From Spiroplasma chrysopicola DF-1 (lineage in GTDB: Bacteria; Bacillota_I; Bacilli_A; Mycoplasmatales; Mycoplasmataceae), in contig NC_021280.1 of assembly GCF_000400935.1 (NCBI RefSeq), positions 248,001 through 312,000 of the forward strand: 64,000 nucleotides of DNA, in the 5' to 3' direction. The position numbers and the translations under genes are program-made. Position 1 is the first letter of the stretch. The number at the start of each line of letters is the position of its first letter. This document shows, in pieces, positions 30,206-42,682 of the stretch. The notes beneath the pieces were generated by a model, which made no database searches, was not told where the DNA came from, and saw only the letters and a program-made list of their open reading frames with translations.

Positions 30206-31936
30206 GTGAAAGTTTATAATTATTTTATTAAAAAAACTTTTAGGGATAAAAATAATATTATATTAGGAGCTTTATTTGCTGTTATGTTTATTGCAGTACA
30301 AGGATTTGTTTTAATATATGGGGTAAAATATAAAATGAGTATGGAGTTTATTCAAGTCTTATCAATTACTGCCCCAATTATTTTAATTTTATTTTCTGCA
30401 TCATTTATCGTGTATTATTTTTACAAAGAAATAATTGTATATTATAAAAATGGATCATGGAATCTGGAGTTACGAATGGGTCAATCATATTGACAAATTT
30501 ATTTACGAAAAATTTTAATTTCACTAATTTGGTTGTGAGTATATTTACTAGGATTATTTCTGATTAATATTTTCTTTATTGTTGGAATTAATAAGGATGT
30601 TAATCTATTAGTAATTAAATTAACCCAAAATTACTTACTGACATTTATTGTGCAAGTGTTTTTAATAGCATTAACACTATTGATTTTTTCATTTCGTAAA
30701 CCTGTTTTAGCAATTATCTTATCAACTTTTATTGCTTTGATTTTTTCATGTATGGAAATTGCCACTAATCCATATGTTTTCTTGGATGGAACAATGACTG
30801 AAGTAATGGCAGATATTAATGAATTAAATATTCGTAATGAATATGCGCAAAAAGCTTTAAAACTAAAAAACAATAATAAAATTTTTAAAGATTTAAGTAA
30901 TAACCCGGGTGATATTTTAAACAAATATGATATTATTTATAATCCTCAGTCTCAAGGTTTAGATAAAGATGAAAAAGCGTTATTTGATAATTATTGAAAT
31001 GGAGATGTTTCAATTAATTTACCAATTTTCTTTTCTGGAGCAACAGTAAAAGCAAATGCACCACAAACAGTTTATGACTGAATGTTTGATTTAAATGAAA
31101 TTTTAAAAACTGAAGTTTATCAAGCTGATAAAGTTGATAATAAATGAGCAAAAGATGAATGAATAACTTATTATCGTATTGGTCATATGGGCTTTGATAA
31201 TTTAACAACTTACAAAATGCCAAAATATAATCTTTGATATACTTATAAAATAATGAATAAAAATATTGATAAATTAGTCCAAAAAGGGTATTCAAAGACT
31301 GAAATAAAAGAGATTAAAGCTGTTATTAAATTTGCCTATGATTTTGCTAATAAATATGATTATGCTAGAATACAGATACAAAAAATTAATGAATGGGGTA
31401 ATTCATATCCACCAATGTTAGTTAATAAAGAGTCAGGTTTTTCTCTTTCACCAAACTATAGTATGGATATATATGAACAATTGTTAACTTCCCCGGGAGA
31501 AAATGAAATATATTCAACGCTAATTCGCCTAGTTATTAATTCAAAAATGTTTATCAATAAACCAAATGTTAGCAGAACTAACGAAATTGTGAAAAGAATT
31601 CGGTTGCAAAGTTATTTAAATCCGTTAGCTGGTTTATGAGCAATAAATAACTTTAGTTATCAATTTAATGAAAAAAACTGTATGGATTATTCAGTGTTAG
31701 GATCAAATATGGCTAATTTTATTAATAATTATCATACAGTAACATTTAATACTCCAATTGAAGCAAATAATATCCGTAGTTTTGCATATGATATGAATGA
31801 TTATGAAAATAATGTTGTAGTTTCAGCCAATCATAAAATAGTTTATCCAACAATTATTTGTTTAAGTTGGTTACTAGCCAGTGGTTTAATTGGTTATTGA
31901 GGATACTACCAATTTCGCAAAAGTATTATTTTTTAA
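30206..31936 (+). CDS. ABC-2-like membrane protein, exporter permease candidate
   Basis: 576 residues. About six hydrophobic segments lie in the first 210 residues and one or two at the very end (IICLSWLLASGLIGYWGYY); in between is a soluble domain of about 320 residues, presumably outside. The start is GTG 30206 with AAGGAG about 11 bases upstream. Seven or more TGA Trp codons. The next gene, 12 bases on, encodes an ABC ATPase without its own membrane domain, so this is most likely the permease half. The substrate is unknown. The large extracellular domain is unusual for the ABC-2 type. Confidence 0.65.
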
Positions 31937-31948
31937 GGAGAAAACAGT

Positions 31949-32701
31949 ATGGAACAATTTGTAGTTAAAAATTTAACAAAACAATTTAATAAAACCAGTG
32001 GAATTGATAAAATAAATTTTTCCTTTAATCTAACTGATATTATTGGCTTTGTTGGTGCTAACGGGGCCGGAAAAACAACAACGATTAAAGCAATTTTTAA
32101 TGAATTAAAAACAACCGCTGGGGAAGTAACTGTTAATGGAAAACCTTTCAAAATCTACAATAAAGATAATAAGATTGGTTTTTTACCTGATTCAACTAAT
32201 TTACCCCAAGATATTAAAGTAAAAGAGTATTTAGAATTAGTTGGGATTTTATCAAAAATTAATCCTAAGGAATTAAAAGAACGAATTACGCTGTTACTTG
32301 ATATGTTTGATTTAACTGACTCAAAAAACAAACTAATCCGGGAATTATCAGCTGGAATGCAAAAACGTGCAGCAATTGCTGGGGTAATGATTTTTAAACC
32401 GAAATTTATTTTCATGGATGAACCAACAGCTAATTTAGATGTTGAGGCACGGATTGAAATTTTAAATATTATTAAATCTTTAAATCAAAAAGGAATTGGT
32501 TTTTTCATAACAACTCATATTATTGATGAACTAGAAAAAATCATCAATAAATTAATTATTATTGAAGCGGGGACAATTGTTTATGAAGCTGATTTTAACC
32601 ATAAAAAAGATAATATTATGGAAATCTATCAAAAATATGCGGGTGGATGAAAAGAACGCAAAAACTTAGGAACAAAATTAGACAGCTTTTTTGCTGAATA
32701 A
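31949..32701 (+). CDS. ABC transporter ATP-binding protein
   Basis: 250 residues. Walker A GANGAGKT (36-43), signature ELSAGMQKR, Walker B FIFMDEP and the H-loop TTHIIDEL are all present. It resembles ABC-2 exporter ATPases (CcmA/BcrA type). One TGA Trp near residue 234 gives a 17-residue tail that a standard-code reading would lose. AAGGAG precedes the ATG. It pairs with the membrane protein upstream. Confidence 0.93.
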
Positions 32702-32724
32702 TTTTATAACAATTTTATTAGTCG

Positions 32725-32768
32725 AAAAAAACAGTAAAAACAATCAAAGTTGTTCTTACTGTTTTTTT
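32725..32768 (+). terminator. Terminator after the ABC pair
   Basis: Seven A then CAGTAA (32725-32737) pairs with TTACTG then T run (32756-32768); an inner AACAA/TTGTT stem extends it. Confidence 0.82.
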
Positions 32769-32863
32769 AACATATTAAAGGTTTTTTCTTGCAAAACAAA
32801 GCGTTTTATAGAATAATTAAAGTGAGAAAATTTATTATTTGAGGGATAAAAGGGGACCAACAG

Positions 32864-35830
32864 GTGTTATTTTTAAAGAGATTAGAAGCAGTAGGATTTA
32901 AATCATTTGCTGATCCGTTAACGATTAATTTTGACCATGAAATGATTGGAATTGTTGGTCCTAATGGGAGTGGAAAATCAAATATTACTGACGCCATTCG
33001 TTGATGTTTAGGAGAACAATCAATTAAGTCTTTACGGGGAGATAATAGTGAAGATGTTATTTTTAATGGTTCAGATGCTAAGTCAGCATTAAATATGGCC
33101 GAAGTCAAATTGACTTTTGATAATACGCGCCGAATTTTTAACCTTGATTATGATGAAATTGAAATTGTTCGGCGTGTTTTTCGTGGTTCAGGAGAAAATG
33201 AATATTTTATTAATAATCAACGGGTTCGTTTAAAAGATGTTCAAGAATTTGCCCTTGATACTGGCTTAACTAAATCATCATTAGCAATTATTTCGCAAGG
33301 AAATATTAATGCTTTTGCCGAAGCTAAACCATTAGAACGCCGGGCATTATTTGAAGAAGCAGCCGGAGTGGCAAAATATAAAAAACGGAAATTAGAATCG
33401 TTAAAAAAATTAGACCGTGCTAATGAAAACCTTGATCGTTTAAAAGATATTATTAATGAAATTGAACGAAAATTACCCACTTTAAAACGCCAAAGTAGTA
33501 AAGCGTTACGTTATAAAGAAAAAAAAGATAAGTTAAATGAAATTGAGTTATCGATTTTAGTGAAAGATATTACCTTTTTTAATGAAAAATTATTAGAATT
33601 ACGTGAACAACAAAAAGTTATTACATCAGAAAAACATGAAGCAGAACGTGATTTAAAAAACAAAGAAAATGAATATAATGAGCTAACAAAAGTTAATTAT
33701 GGGTTAGATAGTAAAATTAACTCATTATCAAAAGACTTCCAAGGATTAGTAACAGAAATTGGGAATTTAAAAGTTCAAAAAATTGAACTAGATAATAAGA
33801 AAAATTCTTTAAAAATGGCTAATAATGATATTACGATTGTTGAAATGTTAGCAAAATACAATGACTTAAAAGTTATTGTCCAAATGGAAACTGAGAAGTT
33901 AGCAGCGTTAAAAACTCAACAAGTAGAAGACCATGATCGTCAACGCAGCTTAGTTAAAACGCAAGGTAGTTTAAATGAACAATTAGGAGCTTTAAACCGT
34001 TCAATTATTCGTCTTGAAACGGATTTAGACCAAGCACAACGTAATATTGATAACCAAGATAATTTACACCCCGGGGTTAAAAACATTATTAAAAATAAAA
34101 ATGTTTTACCAGGGATTATTGGCTTAGTCCAAGAAATTATTAGTTTTGATGATAAATATGAATATGCAATAGCAGTCTCATTAAGCGGGCGTTTACAAGA
34201 TATTATTGTTAAAAATGTTGATAGTGCTAAAAAAGCGATTTCATACTTAAAACAAAATAATGCTGGTCATGCAACTTTTATTCCGTTAGACCGGATTCAA
34301 CCGCGTTATATTAGTGATAATGAACAATTCATTATCAAATCTGTTCCTGGTTTTTTAGGATTAGGACATAATTTAGTAGCAACAAAAAAAGATTACCGTC
34401 AGGCAATCGATTATTTATTGAGTCGCTATATTATTTGTGATAATTTTGATAGTGCGCAAGAAGTTGGCCAATTATTAAAATTTAAATATAATATTGTAAC
34501 CTTAGATGGGGAAATTATTCGTCCGCAAGGAGCAATTACTGGGGGGTCAAGAAATGTTAAACAAATAATTGCTAACTTTGAAAAAGAATTAACAATAATT
34601 CGTGAACAATTAGCGAAAAAAGTGGCGGAACAAGAAGCAATTAATAAACAGCTAAATGGTTTAAAAACACAGTTAGATGAAATTAATGAAAAAATTGCGG
34701 AAAACCAAGCATCAATTGGGGCAAGTAAACGCCAAATCGAAATTGTCGAACAAGATAAATTAAAAATTAAAAATGAGTACCAATTATTAACTGCAAAAAA
34801 TATTGATGAATCCGAATTTGAAAGTGGTTCAGAAAGTATTAACATTATTGATTTGATTAATCAAAAAGAAATTATTAAAGTCAATATTGAACAACAGTTA
34901 AATGTTGCTCGTAGTTTAAAAGAAAAACAAACAGTAACATTAAATGATTTAAATAACTATATTTCTGAACGACGTTATTATATTTCAGCATTACAAGAAC
35001 AAGTTGGTAAAATTAGCACCGATATTTCAATGTTAAATGTTAAAACCCAACAAGATCTAATGCGTTTAACTGAAGAATATCATATGACCTATGAACATGC
35101 AACAACGTTATCATTAGCAGCAATTGATAATGAAGAAGCTGTCCGGGAAGAAATTAAACAATTACGAAGTGATTTAGCCGATATTGGGAATGTTAACTTA
35201 GAAGCAATTGCAGAATATCAAGAGGAAGATAGCCGTTATAATTTTATGTTGGGAGAATATGAAGATTTAAATAAATCTGTTAAAAATCTCTTACATTCAA
35301 TTTCTGAAATGGATACTTTAATGCAAGAACAATTTGATCAAACAATTAAAGCTGTTAATAAAAATTTGTCGCATACTTTTGAAGTATTATTCGGTGGGGG
35401 TACAGCAAAAATTATTTATACTGAACCAGACAATATTTTAGAAACGGGAGTTGATATTAAAGTTTCACCACCAGGGAAAAATATTGCTAATTTAAATTTA
35501 CTATCCGGGGGAGAAAAATCATTAGTTGCATTATCAGTTTTATTTGCAATTTTAAAGGCGCGCCCAATCCCGTTAGTAATTTTAGATGAAGCAGAAGCCC
35601 CATTAGATCCAGCTAATGTTGAACGTTTCGCTAAATATATTAAAACATTTATTGATACAACCCAATTCTTAATTGTAACCCACCGGGTAGGAACAATGGC
35701 AAATTGTGATATCTTGTATGGGGCAACAATGCAGAAAAAAGGGGTTACAAAAATTGTAAGTATTAAATTACAACAAGCGGAAGAATTAATTAAAAATATT
35801 GAAAATGAAGGAGAAAATCAGACAAATTAA
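32864..35830 (+). CDS. smc: Chromosome partition protein SMC
   Basis: 988 residues, slightly short for the family. Walker A GPNGSGKSN (32-40), the Q-loop region, long heptad coiled coils, a central hinge (GIIGLVQEII to GAITGGSRN), signature LSGGEKSL and Walker B VILDEAEAPLD are in order. SMC compacts and segregates the chromosome with ScpA and ScpB. The start is GTG 32864, set by the SD AAAAGGGG (32848-32855) and by the conserved LKRLEAVGFKSFA; later starts would remove the P-loop. One TGA lies close behind Walker A. Confidence 0.96.
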
Positions 35831-35939
35831 TTTGGAATTAAAAAACGATTTTATCGCTTTCCATCCTTTTTTTGATATAATTAACAAGTAGTTTAGTGAA
35901 ATTTTTAATTACTTGAAGTATAGGAGGTTAATAAATTTC

Positions 35940-37247
35940 ATGGAAAAAGCAAACCCTGCTAGCCCAAAAAAAGTTAATAAGTTTAAAACATTTTTTACAA
36001 ATGTTTTTAGTGCAATTGCTAGTCACCGAATGATGACAATTATTACTTTTGTGTTAATTTTAGTTATTTCAATCATAATTTGAACAATTGCGTCTGCTAG
36101 TAGTGTAATTGTTGGGGGAGGAAGTACCTCTGTTTCGGCAATTATGGCTGATATTACTGAACAATATCGCCGTGATAGTGGAAGTGATGTCTTATATAAT
36201 TCTTTAGGGAGTGCCGCTGCTTTAGTTGGGGTTAAAAATGGTAGTTATGAATTTGGTTTATTATCCGAAGATGTTCATTCAACACCAATTGATGGAGATA
36301 ATGGGAGAAATGCCCAAAATTTATGAAATAATAATGGTATTAATCGTTTTGTTTTTGCCCGTGATTATATTGTCTTATTCTATAATTTACCAAATGGTTG
36401 TTCATTAAATGATAATAATAAACCATTAACTTTTTCAGAGTTTGGTCTTAACGAAAACGGTAATCCTGAACCAGGAACAAAAGCAATGCAAGAAATTTAT
36501 AGTCAAAATGCAACTTGAAAAAGTGTTTTTGGTAGTCAATTAACTTGTAAAAATGATGCGCCATTTTATAAAATTACCAGAGAAGCTGGAAGTGGGACTC
36601 GCAGTTTCTTTGAATCATCAGTAATTTATAAAAAAGATTATTCACAAAATGAAGTTGCTGCTTCAAATGGAGCGATGTTCCAATCAGTATCACGCACACC
36701 AGGGTCATTTGGCTATATTTCTTTTTCTTTCATTGAGCAAGTTGCAGCTAAATTAGGGAAAAATCGTATTGCCGCTGTTAAAGATCAGACAATATCACCC
36801 GATCCGCAAGTACCATTCATTGAAACACCAGAAGGAGAATTTACTTTTAATGCCATGTATTCTTTAAATCGCCCTTTTACTGGGATTGTTAATACTAATA
36901 GTTCCCAACTGGTTCCAACCTTAAAATTTTTAGCTTGAATGTTGGATCCAATTCCCTATGCTAAAACAGTCAAAGATAGTGGGTTTTATGATCCAACATA
37001 TGAATTAGACCCTCATGATGCCGCTTATTGATATATTTTAGAAGGAGAAGAACCGTTAACACCCAAAGATCATTATTTTCAGAAATATAATAATAATACC
37101 GCATTTGCACTTAGTGGACAGACCACACTGACCGAACCCTTCCCATGAAACTTCAATCAAAATTATTTAAGTATTTGAGATTTAATTCGTCAGAAAATCC
37201 CTAATAATAACTACCAAGATTTAGAAGACTATGAATATAAAGGTTAA
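35940..37247 (+). CDS. pstS: Phosphate-binding protein PstS, membrane-anchored
   Basis: 435 residues. After a basic cytoplasmic start, a single TM segment (about 32-54) anchors the protein; there is no lipobox, unlike most Gram-positive PstS. Periplasmic-binding motifs follow: GGGSTSVSAI, YNSLGSAAAL, REAGSGTRSFF (the phosphate loop) and PGSFGYISFS. The first gene of the pst operon, with TAGGAGGT as SD. Six or more TGA Trp codons. Confidence 0.9.
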
Positions 37248-37268
37248 GAAATAAAGGAGCACTTCGCA

Positions 37269-39365
37269 ATGGCAAAGACAACAACCCCAATCTCGATTCA
37301 AAAATTAACAGTTAAAGAAAAGTGAGAAAATTATTGGAAACGAGTTAAAAACAATTTCCGTAACCGCAAACAATTAATTGATTTTTTATCAAAAGTTTTA
37401 ATTTATAGTTTTGCCGTTATTACAGTCTTAATTTTATTAACCCTAGTTGGTTTTATTATTTATAAATCAATTTATTTCTTCCAAAATTACCCTGGTGGTT
37501 TTTGAGGGTTTTTATCAGGACGAACTTGAAATGCTAATAATAATCAATTTGGGATTTGATGGATTATTATTTCAACTTTCTTTGTTTTATTAATTTCCTT
37601 GTTATTTGCTGTGCCATTAACAATCTTTTCATCCTTATATATTACCGAATATTTAAGCCCGCGCATAAAAGCAAAAGTAATTGGGATTGTTCGGTTGCTA
37701 GCTGGAATTCCTTCCGTTGTTTTTGGACTATTTGCCTTAACAATTTTAGGACCTTTATTTATGTTAATGGGAGCTCCATCAACATCAAACTTATTGGTTA
37801 CATCAATTACTCTAGCTTTTATGGGGTTACCAATTATGATTTCTTTATCTGTTAATGCGATTGAAAATGTTCCGGAAGCTTATCGCTTTGGTTCATTAGC
37901 ATTAGGATTAAGTAAAACTCATACGACTTATCGTATTGTTTTAAAATCAGCTTCATTTCGAATAGTGACAGCAATTATGTTAGGAGTTGCTCGTATCATT
38001 GGAGAAACAATGGCTGTTATGATGATTGCGGGAAATGCTCCCGATGGTTTAAAAATTGATAATGGTTTCTTAAACTTTATTTTTTCTTCAATTACAACCT
38101 TAGCTTCAACAATTGGGTTAGAAATGCTAGAAAACTCAGGACCAATGCATGAATCAGCGTTATATGCAATTGGATTAATTCTATTTATTTTTGTTTGTAT
38201 TATTAATATTATTGTTATTAGTTCCCAAGCAATTAAAAGTCGTAAGAAAAATTTACATAGTATTAAAAAAGGAAAAAAATTAACTTTAAGTACTTCTTAT
38301 AATGCTAAAAAAATGAATCGTCTTTTTTATAATAAAATTGAACAAACCCGCACAATTAAAAAAGTTCGCGATGGGATTGGTTTCTTTTTCCTAATTTCAT
38401 CAACAATTATTGTAATTTCCTTTACCTTATTAATCCTTGTCACGATTATTTGAAAAGGGTTATTTGGTATGGTTTGACATGATTTAATTTCAACTTCAAC
38501 ATATAGTGAAGGGGCTGGAATTTTATCTGCTTTTCTAGTAACATTATTATTAGTAATATGTGCAATGATTTTTGCCATTCCCTTAAGCATGATTGTCGCA
38601 ATTTATTTAAGTGAATATGCCGCCCCAAGTAGTCGTTTAGCACGTATTGTTCGCTATGCAATTGATGTTTTATCATCAACGCCAAGTATTATCTACGGAA
38701 CCTTTGGTTTAGCCTTTTTTATTGGGGTTTGTAAATTACCAATCTCGATTTTATCGGCGGGATTAACCTTAACAATTGTTATTTTACCAATTATGATTCG
38801 TAGTATTGAAGAATCATTACAAGGAGTTTCCCCAGGTTTACGTAGTGCTTCGTTAGCTTTAGGGGCAACAAAAACATCAACAACAATTAAAGTTGTTTTA
38901 CCAAATGCGATGCCTGGGATTGTAACCGCTATTATTTTAGCGATTGGACGGGTAATTGGGGAATCAGCGCCAGTTTATTTAACATTAGGAACAGCGGTCC
39001 GTTTACCAATTGCTGGATTCTTATCACCAGGTGCTAGTTTAACAACGCAAATCTTAATGTTATCAAAAGAAGGATCAACTGCTGATGCAATGCGAATTAT
39101 GTATGAATTAGCCTTTACAATTATGGTCCTAATTCTGCTAGCAAATACCTCAGCCGCAACTTTGGGTAAAAAAATGGCTCCTGACTATGTCAGAGTTGGC
39201 TTTAAACAAAAGTGAACAAATCGTTTTGCCGCTCTTAAATACTTTTTTTCAAAAGAGTTTTATCAAGATAAAAAAGTTCAAATTGAGAAAAAATGACAAC
39301 ATTGATTCCGTAAACAACGCGCTCGTAAACAAGCACGAATAGAAAAAGAACAAGGAGATAAATAA
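37269..39365 (+). CDS. pstCA: Fused phosphate permease PstC-PstA
   Basis: 698 residues in one frame with two six-TM permease halves. The first half (to about residue 320) has the loop [15 protein letters not shown] and ends with [12 protein letters not shown]; the second has [16 protein letters not shown] and [11 protein letters not shown]. These EAA-type loops contact PstB. A basic linker joins the halves, and a lysine/arginine-rich tail closes the protein. The start ATG has AAAGGAGC ahead; the stop overlaps the pstB start by one base. Fusion of the two subunits is known in mycoplasmas. Confidence 0.92.
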
Positions 39366-40174
39366 TGGACGCAAGAAGTTTTTTAAAAAGACCATCTTTT
39401 GATTCATCGGATAATAATCCTAATTTAATTGAAGTTAAAAATGTTAACTTTTTCTATAAGGGAAATAAGCAAGCATTATATAATATTTCAATGAATATTA
39501 AGGAAAATACCGTTACCGCTTTTATTGGACCATCTGGATGTGGTAAATCAACTTTATTAAGATTATTTAACCGGATGAATGATATGGAACCAAAAACAGT
39601 TTTTGAAGGGGAAATTTTGATTAATGGGAAAAATATCTATGATGCTGATACAGATATTGTTAAATTACGAACAGATATTGGCATGGTATTTCAAAAACCA
39701 GCCCCTTTTCCAATGTCAATTTACGATAATGTTGCTTATGGTCCACGTAATCAAGGGGTTAAAGATAAAAAATTATTAAATAGCTTAGTTGTTGATAGTT
39801 TAAAAAAAGCAGCACTATGAGATGAAGTGAAAGATAATTTAAAAGATTCCGCCTTTGCTTTATCTGGGGGTCAGCAACAAAGATTATGCATTGCTCGGGC
39901 AATTGCGATGAAACCAAAGATTTTATTAATGGATGAACCAACTAGTGCCTTAGATCCAATTTCAACTTCCAAAATTGAAGAATTAATTCAAGAGTTAAAA
40001 AAAGATTTTACAATTATCATTGTTACCCATCATATGCAACAAGCAGCGCGGGTAGCTGATTACACCGCTTTTTTCCTAAAAGGGGAATTAATTGAATATA
40101 ATAAAACAAAAATTATTTTTTCCCATCCAGCCAATAAAAAAACGGAAAAATATATTACTGGTCGCTTTGAGTAA
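39365..40174 (+). CDS. pstB: Phosphate ABC transporter ATP-binding protein
   Basis: 269 residues. Walker [10 protein letters not shown] (55-63), [19 protein letters not shown] (the PstB-specific Q-loop), signature [10 protein letters not shown] and Walker [13 protein letters not shown]. One TGA Trp sits mid-gene. It drives uptake through the PstCA fusion encoded just upstream. Confidence 0.96.
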
Positions 40175-40199
40175 CAAAAAGAATAAGGAGGAATAGCAA

Positions 40200-40859
40200 A
40201 TGAGTGTTAGAGTAGAAAATGACTTATTACAAATTAAACAAATTGTAATTGATATGATAAAAATTACTACCCATCAATATGAAGATATGCTATTGAGTAT
40301 TCAAAAAAATGATTTTGAATTAGCTCAAGCGGTAATTAAAATGGATGAAACAATTAACCGGATGGAAGAAGCTTTTATTGATGTGTCATTATGGAAAATT
40401 GCCAAGCAACAAATGGTAGCCAGTGATTTACGCCGTGCTGTTGGTTTTATTTCAATTGTCCGGGAAGTGGAACGAATTGCTGATTATGCCAAAAATGTTT
40501 GTCGTTATTTCATTAAATATATGCCATCAAATAAATTAGTTCACTACTTAGAAGAATTAGTGGCAAAAGTAATTGAAATGCTTTCCGAAGTTTCAAAAAT
40601 TTTTGAGGAAGAAAAAATTGAATTAGCTTATAATATGCCAAAGTATGATGTTGAATTAGATCGTATCTTTAAAAAAGAAAATAATGAATTAATTGAAAAA
40701 ATTCGTGATGTTAAAACAAAAGAAGAAATTAAAGTTATTACATCAACAATGCAACAATTAAAATATATTGAACGAGCTGGTTTACATATTATTAGTATTA
40801 CTGAACTATTAATTTTCATTATTGAAGGAAGAACATACGATTTAGAAACACCAATTTAA
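40200..40859 (+). CDS. phoU: Phosphate transport regulator PhoU
   Basis: 219 residues, all helical. VKMDE-type repeats appear twice: KMDETINRMEEAF and later the ERIADYAKN and ERAGLHIIS motifs, where acidic and His/Asn residues bind metal in the two three-helix bundles. PhoU restrains Pst uptake. The SD is AAGGAGGAA. It is the last gene of the pst operon. Confidence 0.93.
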   Translation: MSVRVENDLLQIKQIVIDMIKITTHQYEDMLLSIQKNDFELAQAVIKMDETINRMEEAFIDVSLWKIAKQQMVASDLRRAVGFISIVREVERIADYAKNVCRYFIKYMPSNKLVHYLEELVAKVIEMLSEVSKIFEEEKIELAYNMPKYDVELDRIFKKENNELIEKIRDVKTKEEIKVITSTMQQLKYIERAGLHIISITELLIFIIEGRTYDLETPI

Positions 40860-40888
40860 AATAATATGGCAAGCATATTATTTTTTAT
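40860..40888 (+). terminator. Terminator of the pst operon
   Basis: AATAATATG (40860-40868), a 5-base loop, CATATTATT (40874-40882), then T residues, directly after the phoU stop. Confidence 0.8.
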
Positions 40889-40967
40889 TTTTTAGAAAGT
40901 CATTATTTTGACTAGAATATTACTAATAAAACATAGTATACTTAAGTTAAGAAAGAGGGAAACAATA

Positions 40968-42644
40968 ATGTCTTATATTGATAATTTAAATTTATGAAAA
41001 AATGCTAAAAATTTAGAACCACAACTGGCGGCGCAATTCAAAGCAATGTCAGAACAAGAATTACTGGAAGCCTTTAGTAGTGATTTAGAATTTGGAACTG
41101 CTGGGTTACGAGGTTTAATTGGTCCTGGAACAGGGAAAATGAACTTATATACAATTCGTCGCGCAACCTTGGCATTTTTACAATTTTTACAAACAAAATA
41201 TTCACTGACTGATTTAAAAGAAAAAGGAGTTGTAATTGGTCATGATAACCGTCATTTTTCTGAGCAATTTGCCCAAGAAGTGGCTGATATTTTTGCTTCA
41301 AATGGGATAAAAGCAATTTTATTTCATAACAATGACTTACGCCCAACACCAATGGTTTCATATACAATTCGCAAAATTGGGGCAACTGCTGGAGTAATTA
41401 TTACGGCGAGTCATAATTCTCGTGAATATAATGGTTATAAAATTTATGACCATAATGGAAGCCAATTTTTACCAGTTGATACTGATATAATTGGGGAAAA
41501 TTATTTGAAAATTAAAGGAGAAGTTTTTACTTTAAGTCTTAATCCGAGAGCCGAACTGTTAACATTTGTCCCCCAAACAGTTGAAGAAAATTACGTTGAG
41601 GATGTTAAAGCAATGCAATTTTACCCAGATCAAAAACGCAATATTAAAATTGTTTTTTCAAATCTGCATGGAACAAGTAAAGACTGAACACCACGGATTT
41701 TAAGAGAATGTGGTTATGATGTTATTATAGTAGAGGAACAGTTTAATAATGATCCCGATTTTACTTATGCTCCAAATCCAAATCCAGAACTAGCGGAGTG
41801 TTTTGATTTACCAATTAAATATGCCCAACAACACGATGCTGATATTATAATTTTAAATGACCCTGATGCTGATCGGTTAGGAATTGGAATTCGCCAAGCC
41901 GATAATTCATATTATTTGATGACGGGAAATGAAACAGCACCAGTATTATTAGAATATTTATTCTCACACTATCAAAAAAATAATAGGTTACCAAAAAATG
42001 GGGTTATGTATAATACTTTTGTAACTGGAAATTTATCAGATAAAGTGGCAGAAAGTTATGGGATTGAAGTTGTTAAAACTTTAACTGGTTTTAAATGGAT
42101 TGGTGATCAAATGGCGAAAGCACCAAGCCAAAATAGAACATTTTTATTTGGTTTTGAAGAGGCATATGGTTATGTTTTAAAAGATATTGTTCGTGATAAA
42201 GATGGGATTCAAGCATCATTAGTTATTGCTGAAGCATGCTGATATTATCATAACTTAGGAAAATCATTTTTAGATGTTTTAAATGAACAATACGAAAAAT
42301 TTGGTTACTACTATTGTAATACAGTTAATTTAGTACGAACTGGTGTCGAAGGTCCTCAAATTATTAAAGGGATGTTAAAAACACTACGTGAAAAAACACT
42401 ACCAGCTTTACATGGAATTACGTGTGTTAAAAAAGAAGATTATTTAACGGGATTATATAATATGCCTGGACAAGATTTATTAAAATTTTATTTTGCTGAT
42501 GGTAGCTGATTTGCTGTTCGTGCGAGTGGGACTGAACCAAAAATTAAATTCTATTTTGTTTGTGTTGATAAAAGTACACAACAAGCAAAAACAAAGATGG
42601 AGTTAATGTACCAAGAATTAGCAGAAAAATATTTAAACAATTAA
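40968..42644 (+). CDS. Phosphoglucomutase/phosphomannomutase family protein
   Basis: 558 residues. FGTAGLRG at 42-49, the phosphoserine loop TASHNS (S148), the metal loop DPDADR, and GTEPKIKFY at the sugar-phosphate-binding end are all in order. The family interconverts 1- and 6-phosphates of hexoses or 1- and 5-phosphates of pentoses. The length fits the PgcA/phosphopentomutase-2 group, so the gene could serve glycolipid or nucleoside metabolism; sequence alone does not decide. Four TGA Trp codons. Confidence 0.9.
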
Positions 42645-42682
42645 TTTTATGATAAGATAATTAAAGAAAAAGGGGATTTACA

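Noticed and set aside
34426-34845. Antisense open frame within smc
   Set aside because: It is a mirror of smc codon usage; no SD, promoter or recognisable protein.
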